Source of the DNA: Actinostola sp. cb2023
Lineage: Eukaryota > Cnidaria > Anthozoa > Actiniaria > Actinostolidae
NCBI GenBank assembly: GCA_033675265.1
Contig: JAUJYZ010000850.1
Span: 179,501-243,500, forward strand
Direction of reading: 5' to 3'
DNA length: 64,000 nt
Part shown: positions 18,490 to 30,410 of the stretch, in pieces
How positions within the stretch are numbered: position 1 is the first letter of the stretch
Layout of the letters: each line of letters begins with the position of its first letter
Position numbers and translations under genes: made by a program
The notes under the pieces: generated by a model
The model's input: the letters and a program-made list of their open reading frames with translations, nothing else
Databases searched by the model: none
Told to the model about the DNA's origin: nothing

Positions 18490-19984
18490 CAGATTTTTTC
18501 TGAGTCCCAAAATTCATGTATGTGAAGTTTGGTTAACTTTAATTCACATTTATCATATTCATACATCATTTACATTTCATTATAAAAAGTGTAATAGCAC
18601 ATTTATTTTGTAACAACTTAAAAAATAAATAACAACAATTTTCCTTGACAGTCGACTACTAATACTGAAGTCTATTTGAATAAGAAGAGACTTATTAAAA
18701 CATTGAACTATAAAAACCTGTGTCCTTAACTTTAACTGAAGTCAAAAAGTAAAGAAACATAATGCAGGCTATATATAACAATATGGACATTAACATGTTA
18801 ATTAAACAAGAGGTTCGCATGCACAGAGTCTGTTTGTATGTTTCAACATCCTCAAGAAGTGCAGATGATTGTTTGATTTACAAAATGTTATTCATCAAGA
18901 AACTGAGATCAAGCTTAAACATACAAGATTACTCTGTGCGTGCCAAACTCACCAAACTTGAGAAACATCTAAATTGACATTTAATTTTACTAATATGTAC
19001 CCTCGACTAAACTACATGTAACAATGATATGTTTATGATAATTGTTATGAATTTAAAATATTGATGCAATGAAAAGTTAAAATATCTATTTATTTGCTAT
19101 CTGTCGCATCATGGTGATGTGTATACTGGAATAACACTTTTGTATCTGAAGTGAAAACTCAATTCCTCAACACACAAAACAAGTTGGGGTTGAAATCCAA
19201 GAAAACAAACTGGGGGTCATCACAACATCAAACATTGATGACATCAATTACCCTGCTACAGTACAGTCCAAAGTAGAATACAGTGTACTTGCATACAGTA
19301 CGCACTTATCCTCTTGGTCGATGTCTCATTCAACGTGCTGTGCCTCACCCCAATAAAGGTTCATCTTGGTCGCTGTCTCATTCAACATGCTGTGCCTCAC
19401 CTCAATAAAGGTTCATCTTGGTCAACTCTGCCATCACAGTTGTAGTCCAGGTGGTCTTTGGGCATTCAGACTTTCACTTTTGGGCAACTTTGAGAATACC
19501 ACCTGGACACATTCTGAGAACAATCTTCACTTGATCTCCAACACCAAAACTAACTATACACTAATGGAACACTCAGCTGCTTACAGAGGAAGGAGCTACA
19601 TGTAGGCACTGGATCAAGTTATTTTGGTTTGATTACAAGAAATGAGATTGATGAACTTCATGCTCACAAACATTGTTTATATGCAGAAACTATGCTTCTT
19701 ATGAAAGAAAAACACTGCACAAGAACAAAGACATTTTGAAAGGACTTGGTGGCATATATTAGGTAACGTCTCACAACTGATGCTGATTTAATGCTGCCAG
19801 CACTCGACAACAAAGACAAACATTACAGACTTCATGATATGCACCTGTTATCAAAAGAATTACCAAACTAACAGACTCTATCATGTTATGATAAACAACA
19901 ATGGTACAATAATTATACTAATGATGGGCCTTGCAACTAAAAGTTTGGATAAGAATTCATAGACAACATTTTAAGAATGAATGT
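18490..19984. other. Region 18490-19984: no gene seen
   Basis: AT-rich. Two direct copies of a segment with TCTCATTCAAC and TGCTGTGCCTCACC occur at about 19320-19420. Nothing else recognised. Confidence 0.6.
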
Positions 19985-22900
19985 CCATTGATACACAAGC
20001 CACTATGATGTCAGTCCTAGAGGAACTCTTTACAAGATAGAATTATTGTAACATTGATACACAAGCCACTATGATGTCAGTCCTAGAGGAACTCTTACAA
20101 GAGCTGTTAAGACTAAAATTGTAACATTGATACACAAGCAATTATGATGTCAGTCCTGGAGGAACTCTTACAAGAACTGTTAAGACTAGAATTATAACAT
20201 TGATACACAAGCCACTATGATGTCAGTCCTAGAGGAACTCTTACAAGAGCTGTTAAGACTAGAATTGTAACATTGATACACAAGCCACTATGATGTCAGT
20301 CCTAGAGGAACTCTTACAAGAACTGTTAAGACTAGAATTATTGTAACATTGATACACAAGCCACTATATGATGTCAGTCCTAGAGGAACTCTTACAAGAG
20401 CTGTTACGACTAGAATTGTAACATTGATACACAAGCCACTATGATGTCAGTCCTAGAGGAACTCTTACAAGAGCTGTTAAGACTAGAATTATTGTAACAT
20501 TGATACACAAGCCACTATGATGTCAGTCCTAGAGGAACTCTTACAAGAGCTGTTAAGACTAGAATTATAACATTGATACACAAGCCACTATGATGTCAGT
20601 CCTAGAGGAACTCTTACAAGAACTGTTAAGACTAGAATTGTAACATTGATACACAAGCCACTATGATGTCAGTCCTAGAGGAACTCTTACAAGAGCTGTT
20701 AAGACTAAAATTGTAACATTGATACACAAGCCACTATGATGTCAGTCCTAGAGGAACTCTTACAAGAACTGTTAAGACTAGAATTGTAACATTGATACAC
20801 AAGCCACTATGATGTCAGTCCTAGAGGAACTCTTACAAGAACTGTTAAGACTAGAATTATTGTAACATTGATACACAGGCCACTATGATGTCAGTCCTAG
20901 AGGAACTCTTACAAGAGCTGTTAAGACTAGAATTATAACATTGATACACAAGCCACTATGATGTCAGTCCTAGAGGAACTCTTACAAGAACTGTTAAGAC
21001 TAGAATTGTAACATTGATACACAAGCCACTATGATGTCAGTCCTAGAGGAACTCTTACAAGAACTGTTAAGACTAAAATTGTAACATTGATACACAAGCC
21101 ACTATGATGTCAGTCCTAGGGGAACTCTTACAAGAACTGTTAAGACTAGAATTATTGTAACATTGATACACAAGCCACTATGATGTCAGTCCTAGAGGAA
21201 CTCTTACAAGAGCTGTTAAGACTAAAATTGTAACATTGATACACAAGCCACTATGATGTCAGTCCTAGAGGAACTCTTACAAGAGCTTTTAAGACTAGAA
21301 TTGTAACATTGATACACAAGCCACTATGATGTCAGTCCTAGGGGAACTCTGACAAGAACTATTAAGACTAGAATTATTGTAACATTGATACACAAGCCAC
21401 TATGATGTCAGTCCTAGAGGAACTCTTACAAGAGCTGTTAAGACTAAAATTGTAACATTGATACACAAGCCACTATGATGTCAGTCCTGGAGGAACTCTT
21501 ACAAGAACTGTTAAGACTAGAATTGTAACATTGATACACAAGCCACTATGATGTCAGTCCTAGAGGAACTCTTACAAGAACTGTTAAGACTAGAATAATT
21601 ATTGTAACATTGATACACAAGCCACTATGATGTCAGTCCTAGAGGAACTCTTACAAGAGCTGTTAAGACTAGAATTATAACATTGCCACTAACATTGATA
21701 CAAGAACTGTTAAGACTAGAATTGTAACATTGATACACAAGCCACTATGATGTCAGTCCTAGAGGAACTCTAGAGGAACATTGATTACACTATGATGTCA
21801 GTCCTAGAGGAACTCTTACAAGAACTGTTAAGACTAGAATTATTGTAACATTGATACACAAGCCACTATGATGTCAGTCCTAGAGGAACTCTTACAAGAG
21901 CTGTTAAGACTAAAATTGTAACATTGATACACAAGCCACTATGATGTCAGTCCTAGAGGAACTCTTACAAGAGCTTTTAAGACTAGAATTGTAACATTGA
22001 TACACAAGCCACTATGATGTCAGTCCTAGGGGAACTCTTACAAGAACTGTTAAGACTAGAATTATAACATTGATACACAAGCCACTATGATGTCAGTCCT
22101 AGAGGAACTCTTACAAGAACTGTTAAGACTAGAATTATAACATTGATACACAAGCCACTATGATGTCAGTCCTAGAGGAACTCTTACAAGAGCTGTTAAG
22201 ACTAGAATTATAACATTGATACACAAGCCACTATGATGTCAGTCCTAGAGGAACTCTTACAAGAACTGTTAAGACTAGAATTGTAACATTGATACACAAG
22301 CCACTATGATGTCAGTCCTAGAGGAACTCTTACAAGAACTGTTAAGACTAAAATTGTAACATTGATACACAAGCCACTATGATGTCAGTCCTAGGGGAAC
22401 TCTTACAAGAACTGTTAAGACTAGAATTATTGTAACATTGATACACAAGCCACTATGATGTCAGTCCTAGAGGAACTCTTACAAGAGCTGTTAAGACTAA
22501 AATTGTAACATTGATACACAAGCCACTATGATGTCAGTCCTAGAGGAACTCTTACAAGAGCTTTTAAGACTAGAATTGTAACATTGATACACAAGCCACT
22601 ATGATGTCAGTCCTAGGGGAACTCTTACAAGAACTATTAAGACTATAATTATTGTAACATTGATACACAAGCCACTATGATGTCAGTCCTAGAGGAACTC
22701 TTACAAGAACTGTTAAGACTAGAATAATTATTGTAACATTGATACACAGGCCACTATGATGTCAGTCCTAGAGGAACTCTTACAAGAGCTGTTAAGACTA
22801 GAATTATAACATTGATACACAAGCCACTATGATGTCAGTCCTAGAGGAACTCTTACAAGAACTGTTAAGACTAGAATTGTAACATTGATACACAAGCCAC

Positions 22901-23392
22901 TATGATGTCAGTCCTAGAGGAACTCTTACAAGAACTGTTAAGACTAAAATTGTAACATTGATACACAAGCCACTATGATGTCAGTCCTAGAGGAACTCTT
23001 ACAAGAACTGTTAAGACTAAAATTGTAACATTGATACACAAGCCACTATGATGTCTCAGTCCTAGGGGAACTCTTACAAGAACTGTTAAGACTAGAATTA
23101 TAACATTGATACACAAGCCACTATGATGTCAGTCCTAGAGGAACTCTTACAAGAGCTTTTAAGACTAGAATTGTAACATTGATACACAAGCCACTATGAT
23201 GTCAGTCCTAGAGGAACTCTTACAAGAGCTGTTAAAACTAGAATTGTAACATTGATACACAAGCCACTATGATGTCAGTCCTAGAGGAACTCTTACAAGA
23301 GCTGTTAAGACTAGAATTATTGTAATATTGATACACAAGCCACTATGATGTCAGTCCTAGAGGAACTCTTACAAGAACTGTTAAGATTATAA
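19985..23392. repeat. 73-bp tandem array, about 46 copies
   Basis: The unit contains ACATTGATACACAAGCCACT, ATGATGTCAGTCCTAGAGG and CTTACAAGAGCTGTTAAGAC. Variants at the junction (ATTGTAAC, ATTATAAC, ATTATTGTAAC) and at GAGCTG/GAACTG change the period between 73 and 79. A disordered patch with partial units lies at 21680-21795. Confidence 0.98.
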
Positions 23393-24787
23393 TTTTAATT
23401 AACAGTTACAGACATAAAGATGATTCTTGAAGTTCAAACAAGAAAAAGAATCAAGCTGTCTGACAATATTTCCATACATTAAGTATTCATTGACAAGTAC
23501 CTGTGAAAGACATTTCAATGACTCCTGAATTACACTTCCAGCAGAATCTACATGTAGATGAGCAATACAAAGGACTCTCAGAAATATTCAAGATGCAATA
23601 TAGAGAATGATGTGATAAAAGGACAATGCAAAACAGCACGAAGTAAAGGACACTGCTCAATGTACTCAAAAGGACTGTAAAGGACACTATTATACTCAAC
23701 CTACTAATACTGCAAAGACAACTCCAATCTCAGATGTGCTGTTCAATTAATAAAAGATAATTCAAGGTCAACCCACATGTACATTTATTTGTACAACAAC
23801 TATTATGGAGAAAATACTTTGTAAATAGAGAAGCCAACAGATTTTTAGATAATTCCTCGGGAATCTTGAGTGATGTGTAACCATGTACATGTATGTACAA
23901 GAACATTGAGTATGGATTGAGCCGAGCTGAACAATGTCATTATAATCACCATAACAACAGTTCCAAAGACAAAAGTAAGTTGGTTGAAGGATGGGTGATG
24001 CCATGTCAATGGAATTAGACTTTGTACTCATTTAAAACAAGTCAACCCACCACCTTTGCAAGCCAAGATTTTACTTGTACTCCTGATTTTGCATTTTGAG
24101 AAAGAACTACATACAGTGTACATGCAGTTGTTCAGAGCTTCATCCAGAACCATCAATGGTAAAAAGAAAACAAGAATGCAAGATTCTGATATACCATACA
24201 AGCAAGGACAAGAAATATGTCATCATACTCGAAGGTGTGCTACTTATCTACATGAGAATTAAAGTATCTCAAAAGTATTCTATGTGATGGAGTAGACACT
24301 TTACAAACCACAAGTACCCGTACTTGACATTCAAACTAGACGTGGAATGACACTCCCTTCAAGGACTAAAATAAATTACATGCGGGGTAAATGGATGGCC
24401 ATGAATTTGTATTAACTACAGAAAGAACATTGATAAACCTTGGTGTCCCAGACATACAAAATGTACCTACATTGTACACGTCTGTGGATCTTACTATTTC
24501 TACTACATGTACTTGTAAAGGACTAAATGTGTGGTCACTGAAGGAATGTATTGGAAATTGTCACTGCAGACTCTTGCAAGATATTCTCAAGTTATTTTGA
24601 AGTTGAACAAATACAGACAAAACTACTAATGAAAAGCAGTTATCCACAGGACATTCACTCACTCCTGCCAAAAACACTAAGTTACATTAAGTGTATATAC
24701 ATTGTACCTAAAAGAAAAGACAAAGAAAACAAGACACAGATATGTGTACCACCAAACAACAGCTGTGACCCAGGATCATAGAACAAC
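23393..24787. other. Region 23393-24787: no gene seen
   Basis: AT-rich single-copy-looking sequence with several ACATGTA words. Only short frames without recognisable domains. Confidence 0.55.
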
Positions 24788-25667
24788 CAGGGGCGGATCC
24801 AGGGGGAGGGTTCTGGGGGTTGCAACCCCCCCTATGGATATTTTTTAATACCGCTTGTATAGGTATGTCTGTCCGTAGGTCTCTCTTGCACTTTCAGCTC
24901 TCTCCCTCGTAAGAATAATATAATTAATTCATACTGTTTACACGACCGTTCTACTTCGAGGCCGGTTTGACTGATAACAGAATTAGCGTCAAAAGTTCAG
25001 TTTATGTGACAGGGAAATAAAAGACAGGGAACTGAGTACCAACCACTCGAAGAGAAGAGTACTTAGTTACATGTATGTTTTGATGGACTTACCAGATGCA
25101 AAAAAAAGAAATAGATTTATTTTCCGTAAAAGCAGGTATAAGTGTATTGTATGAGTAGAATAATAGTGGTTGAATCTAATAATAATAAAACAAAGCAGAA
25201 TACATGGTGTATACTGCATGTCACTTTATTGAATCTGATAGGAGACTTCTCGGCGAAGCTCATTATAACTAGTGCAGAAGCTGAGCGATCCTTCTCTCTG
25301 ATGAAGAGGCTCAAGACCTACTCCAGGTCTACCATGTCTGATGAGCGCCACTCTGACCTCGCAGTAATAGCCATGCACTATTCTGAGAGGATTTCAATTG
25401 ACGAATATGTGAAGCCTTCATACAAGCTCACCCATGCAAGAAGACTCTTCCAAGCATCTTTGTTGGATGTCCAATAAACTCAAAATTTTACTGAAAATTG
25501 AGTTGTTGTGTTAATAAAACAACTCCAGATCTCTAAAAATTGCATTTCAGAGCTTGTAGATTTCAAAATTTTCTGGGGGGCATGCCCCCACACCCCCCTA
25601 GTAGTTCGCGGCTTTGCCGCTCACATAACACAACCCCCTGTTTGACAAAAACCTGGATCCGCCCCTG
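24788..25667 (+). mobile_element. Internally deleted hAT-like transposon
   Basis: The ends CAGGGGCGGATCCAG and CTGGATCCGCCCCTG are perfect inverted repeats, flanked on both sides by ACAAC. It is 880 bp long and keeps only the tail of the transposase. A 5-bp duplication would fit a hAT5-like subgroup rather than the usual 8 bp of hAT; the subgroup is from memory. Confidence 0.88.
25142..25477 (+). pseudogene. hAT transposase remnant, C-terminal dimerisation region
   Basis: The product contains TSAEAERSFSLMKRLKTYSR and STMSDERHSDLAVIAMHY, the conserved hAT dimerisation pattern, with no catalytic part upstream. The first 40 residues look like read-through of non-coding sequence. It stops at 25475-25477, inside the element. 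Confidence 0.88.
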
Positions 25668-27340
25668 ACAACTAACCTCACTCAAGTAAAAATAATAATA
25701 ATAGCTTTATTTCCAGAGGGTTTAAACATCTAAATATATGATAATATGAAGGTAGGCAAGAAACCAACAAAATTAAAAAAGCATCTGCAACTAACCTAAA
25801 TTCTTAAAAGAAGTTTTCTTTCTCATCCATTAAGACTCTATAAAACTTTGCTTGCTTTGCTTACTTTGCTTTATATTTATTTTTTTCGTAAAATTTAATA
25901 TTTTCAATCAAAGGCAGTTTTAATATGGGGTTCTATGCTTCAATAGAGTGTCTTAACTTTGCAGTTATCAGAGTATCATATGAGCGGAGAAGCCAGCCAG
26001 GGAATCAGCGAAGTTGTTTACTATGACTACAATACAGTGTATATACTAATCCAATAAATTATTGCAAGTTCAGTATTATACACAAAGTTCTTTGTGCAGT
26101 CTTGATTATCTGAGCCAGAGTTAATGATGTAGTTGATCTTCTAGGGGCTTCTACTTTCAGGTAGAGAAAAAACATGCTCTTCTTCATTATTGAGAGCCAT
26201 GTACAAGTAGTCAATGGACCTCAATCTCATAATCCCAGATATTTTGTACTTACATATTTGATTCAGCTTCAACCTGTTTATCCTTAAACGATGGATGTTC
26301 AATGATTTATCTTTGTCTGTATTGGTGAATAGCTTTCAAGGTAACTACAATAGTACTAAGCTACCATAAGCTAGTCTTCAACATGTCATTCTTACTCTGC
26401 ACACTACTGTGTATTTGTGTACAATCTTTCTCAATTTTCTTACAGTTTGAACAAAACAGTCATTTGGGCAAAATATGCAAAAATCTTTGGGAACATTTAC
26501 TATTTCATCCAGTGAACCATCACTAATTCCTACATGAATCTCTTATTGTCTTCTAGGCTTGGTTCTTTCATTAGAAGAACATTAACAATTGGAACTTTTT
26601 GGTTTTGATATTTTTGGGCACTTAAACATGATTGTTAATGAATAAAACTTTTAATATTTAAAATATAGTTTTCTCTAATTTATTAACCAATAAAAATAAA
26701 CCTACAATAGTTACTGTAAATATATTAACATTAAGATTAGTGTTGGATTCTAAGAATAAACCATTAAGACAGGGCAAATATCGTCTGCAGCACAGCTACG
26801 TCATCCTCCCCTGTTGGTGGGTGAGATCACTCTGTTATTCACATACTTCTACACAGAGCTTTTCCTTGAAGCATTTCACAATACTCAGGGATGCTCTTCC
26901 TTAAGTTTGACTTTCCTCAGGTCATTCTACATTAAGCAATCTTGATCCTGTTTGGATACTTCCTTCAGTTGTACATTATGTGTACTTGCTTCTTTGCTTT
27001 TTAAATCATTTACTTTTGTTTCTCCCAAAGTTTATAAAGACTGAATAACAACATAAACACAAATGATTTTATTCAAATTAAACACAGACTGAAAGTTCTA
27101 ATACATTGTTACATAACACGTAATATAACTCATTAGATTATAATCTCTTGGACCCATTGCATTCTCAGTTAGGAAATAGAACAACGAGAAAACTTTGCTG
27201 GAAAACAATTCACTGTGACAGTGTTTGTATCATGATTGTGTTTTTCCCCAGATTTGGAGACATACATTGTTTGTATATGCAACAGAATTGCAAACCAACT
27301 ACAAATAACGACTGACGTACATGTATATGATTGTACAGTA
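25668..27340. other. Region 25668-27340: no gene seen
   Basis: An AATAATAATAGCTTTATTTC stretch at 25689, of the kind seen at retroelement 3' ends, then AT-rich sequence full of stops in all frames. Confidence 0.55.
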
Positions 27341-27553
27341 TAGAGTTTTTTTCGTATGAGTGGGAAACCTACGGCATGGAGTTACGGTCACGGTACGGAA
27401 TCGAAGACGTATTCAACCAATCACAGCACACAAAATCATCGCTCAACCAATCAGAATGCTTGGATATGGCATGATGATGGCGCGATACCGTCACGGTACG
27501 GCACAAACTATACCGTAACTATTTCCCACTCATATATACGAAAACGACTCTAT
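27341..27553. mobile_element. Miniature element, TAGAGTCG family, copy 3
   Basis: 213 bp. It has the same ends (TAGAGTTTTTTTCGTATGAG and CGAAAACGACTCTA) and an interior with CACGGTACGG inverted pairs and AACCAATCA motifs. TA lies on both sides. Confidence 0.88.
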
Positions 27554-27835
27554 AAGACAGTTATAGTAACAATGATTGTGGTTGTCTAAATTACAATGAA
27601 CTGTTGTACTAGTTGACCTGTTTGCCATAGACATCTTATTATATTAATGTACAGTATATAAGACAGTTGTAGTAACAATGATTTACAATGAACTGTTGTA
27701 CTAGTTGACCTGTTTGCCATAGACATCTTATTATATTAATGTACAGTATATAAGACAGTTATAGTAACAATGATTGTGGTTGTCTAAATTACAATGAACT
27801 GTTGTACTAGTTGGCCTGTTTGCCATAGACATCTT
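27551..27835. repeat. ~105-bp tandem repeat, three copies
   Basis: The unit begins TATAAGACAGTTATAGTAAC and contains TTGTACTAGTTGACCTGTTT. The middle copy lacks about 18 bp. It starts at the right end of the miniature element ending at 27553. Confidence 0.9.
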
Positions 27836-28227
27836 ATTTGTTCTGAGTTTAGCATCATTTTCAAAAGATCCTGTTGTATTAAGTCTGTGAACTACACTGT
27901 AGTACGTTTATTCCAAGAATCAAACTAGTCTAGTATTACAACACATGTTATATATGACGGTGTATAGATATACAATCACGTGATAGAGTAACACAATATA
28001 GTGCACCTATCATGATACTACATGTATTTTTAAGTGATTGAATAGTAGTGGTGTTGCAAGCAATTGGAGTAAAAATACAGATTAACAGGTTTTCTAAATG
28101 CGTTGTGCTTCTTCTACCACTTCCACTGCATGCTCTAAAACTGCACATACATTTGTAGCACACACACACATTTTATATTTCTTCATGAATAGTTAAATAA
28201 TTTGCATGTCAAAATTACATACAGCAT

Positions 28228-28395
28228 GAAAGTGAATAAATGAATTGGATGGATGGGTGAGTAGTGGGAAGTGAATGGATGGGTGGGTAGTGGGAAGTGA
28301 ATGGATGGATGGGTGGGTAGTGGGATGTGAATGGATGGATGGGTGGGAAGTGGATGGATGGTGGGAAGTGAAGTGAACGGATGGAACAAAGTGAT
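28228..28395. repeat. GGATGGATGGGTGGGTAGTG minisatellite
   Basis: Imperfect repeats of about 35-45 bp built from GAATGGATGGGTGGGTAGTG and GGGAAGTG. Open frames on the minus strand reflect only the repeat. Confidence 0.9.
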
Positions 28396-28828
28396 CAAGT
28401 GAAGTGAATAAATGAGTCAAACCCAAACTACTTATTTCTAAAACATACATGTAGGAAAATTTATTGAAAATCGAAAATTTTCAAAGCTTAAACTTTGAGA
28501 CAAATATTACTTAGAAATACTAAATATCTATAGGAAGCTAGAGAAAACTTTCATTTAACCGAATTTCTGTCGTTTCAATCGTTGAGCACACCACAGGAAG
28601 CCCACATTTCAATGATCGCTTTTACCTACTTCTAGATTTCTGTTTGTAACATAATTCAGACCATAGATAGCTCTAGAGATGTAATATATTTGAGTGAAGA
28701 AATTGTTTCAGATTTTCACAAATTGAGTGTGAAAATCGACTTTGAATGTCATCCTTTTGGCGGGTTACCTGTGGTGTCGCGCATACCACAGGAAGCCCAA
28801 ATTCCGAAGACAGAATCATAACACCAAG

Positions 28829-30017
28829 TGAAGGGGTGCCCATTAAAACTGCGTATGTGACTATTTTGATGATTTTCAAAATGTTATGCAATTGCTTCAA
28901 AAATACACCTACTGGCTTCTAAATACCTGTATAAACATGATTTGGTGTTTTTAGATCGATTACACTCGAATTTTGGGCACTACAGTATATTTAATTTCTG
29001 CTTGAATTCATCACGGATAGTTTGTGAAAATATGCAAATTAGGAAACTTTTATGCGTCAGTGATCTGTACGTGTTGTTCACCAATAACAAACCTTCAGAT
29101 GTGAATGATTTCAACCTAGTTTCACTTCCAGAGATTTTAGAAGTTTTTAGCGAATTTTGTTGCCATGGAAATTTTGACAGCTCGCGGGCTCAAACTATCA
29201 CGCGGTTAAGTTGTCTCGTGGCGTGGCTGTCGGTTCTGGAAGTACTTCGCAGAACTGGGCCACTTTGCCACAATTTAAAGTCTTATTGCCATGTTTTCAC
29301 CACAGAAGCCCCCAGAACAGCATCATTAAGCTTGACTGTGGTGGTAGAGGCCATTCTCCTGGAAGAAATCAGGGGTGAGGTGCAATTTCACGATGAAACT
29401 GAATCTGCAAACACGGCATCAGATTTGCAAAATGGCGGATTCAGCTGAGTGAGAGTTGTTGTCTCTGGTCATTCTGTGGTGGATTTGAGGACCTACTAAG
29501 GCAGTTTTGGCGACTTTGGACTTGTAAAGAATGCAACCGGTGCATTAGTTTGCCTGTAGGCCCGAGTGATAAAAGACTTTATAAACTTTCTCTAAAACAT
29601 GGAGGTATGGAATGTCGCTGACAAAAATGTTCATGATATCCCAGAATACAGTTCGGTCGTGCGTTGGAAAACAACAGGGATCCTGAAATAGTCAAATTGA
29701 AATTCCCCGAATATATCAAGAAGAGAGATGGAAGTTTGCCGAGCAAGTGGCATTTTGTTTCACAATGATGTATTTTGGAAGAAAATCAAAGTCAAATGTC
29801 GCACATTGTCATGACGTCAAAAGCGCGCATTTTTGATTTCTATGAAAAACGGCAAACGGCAAAACAAGCTCTTTTTCTAGTGTAATCGATCTAAAAATGA
29901 CCAAATCATGTTTATACAGGTATTTAGAAGCCAGTAGGTGTATTTTTGAAGCAATTGCATAACATTTTGAAAATCATCAAAATAGTCACATATGCAGTTT
30001 TAATGGGCACCCCTTCA
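28829..30017. mobile_element. 1.2-kb element with ~140-bp terminal inverted repeats
   Basis: Left arm 28829-28967 (TGAAGGGGTGCCCATTAAAA...) pairs with right arm about 29877-30017 almost without gaps. Inside is a 168-codon plus-strand frame at 28942-29448 that starts within the left arm and matches nothing I know. Long arms recall MULE-type elements, but I saw no transposase motif and no clear target duplication. Confidence 0.82.
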
Positions 30018-30410
30018 AATGTTGGTAGGATACAATTTTTATTCTATTTATTTTTAATCCGTTCAATATATTCTGCAGCTTTTCCTACTGAGTTCTTTCC
30101 ATGTGTGAAAACTTTGAATTGTCACATTTTGTGAAACACTGGAAAATACTGAGTCTCTGATTCTGGTTAAATTGATACAACAGCACAGAGATGGAGAATG
30201 TCAATGCATAGATGCTCTAGACTTGATACCTGGGTCCACCGAATTAGGGACATGATGGTTGTTATTATGGTTTCAAGTACAACTTACTAATACTAACATT
30301 CTATGGTTATATTCAACATCTGTACTTAGTATTTCCACTAATAGTTGCCAGCATCAAAAGTCATTGACCAGCTAATACCAATGACATTCTTGGTCATTCC
30401 TTGCAGTCTA

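Noticed and set aside
20000..23392. Possible CRISPR array (regular ~73-bp repeats)
   Set aside because: Repeats are contiguous with no unique spacers, in an animal genome; it is satellite-type DNA.
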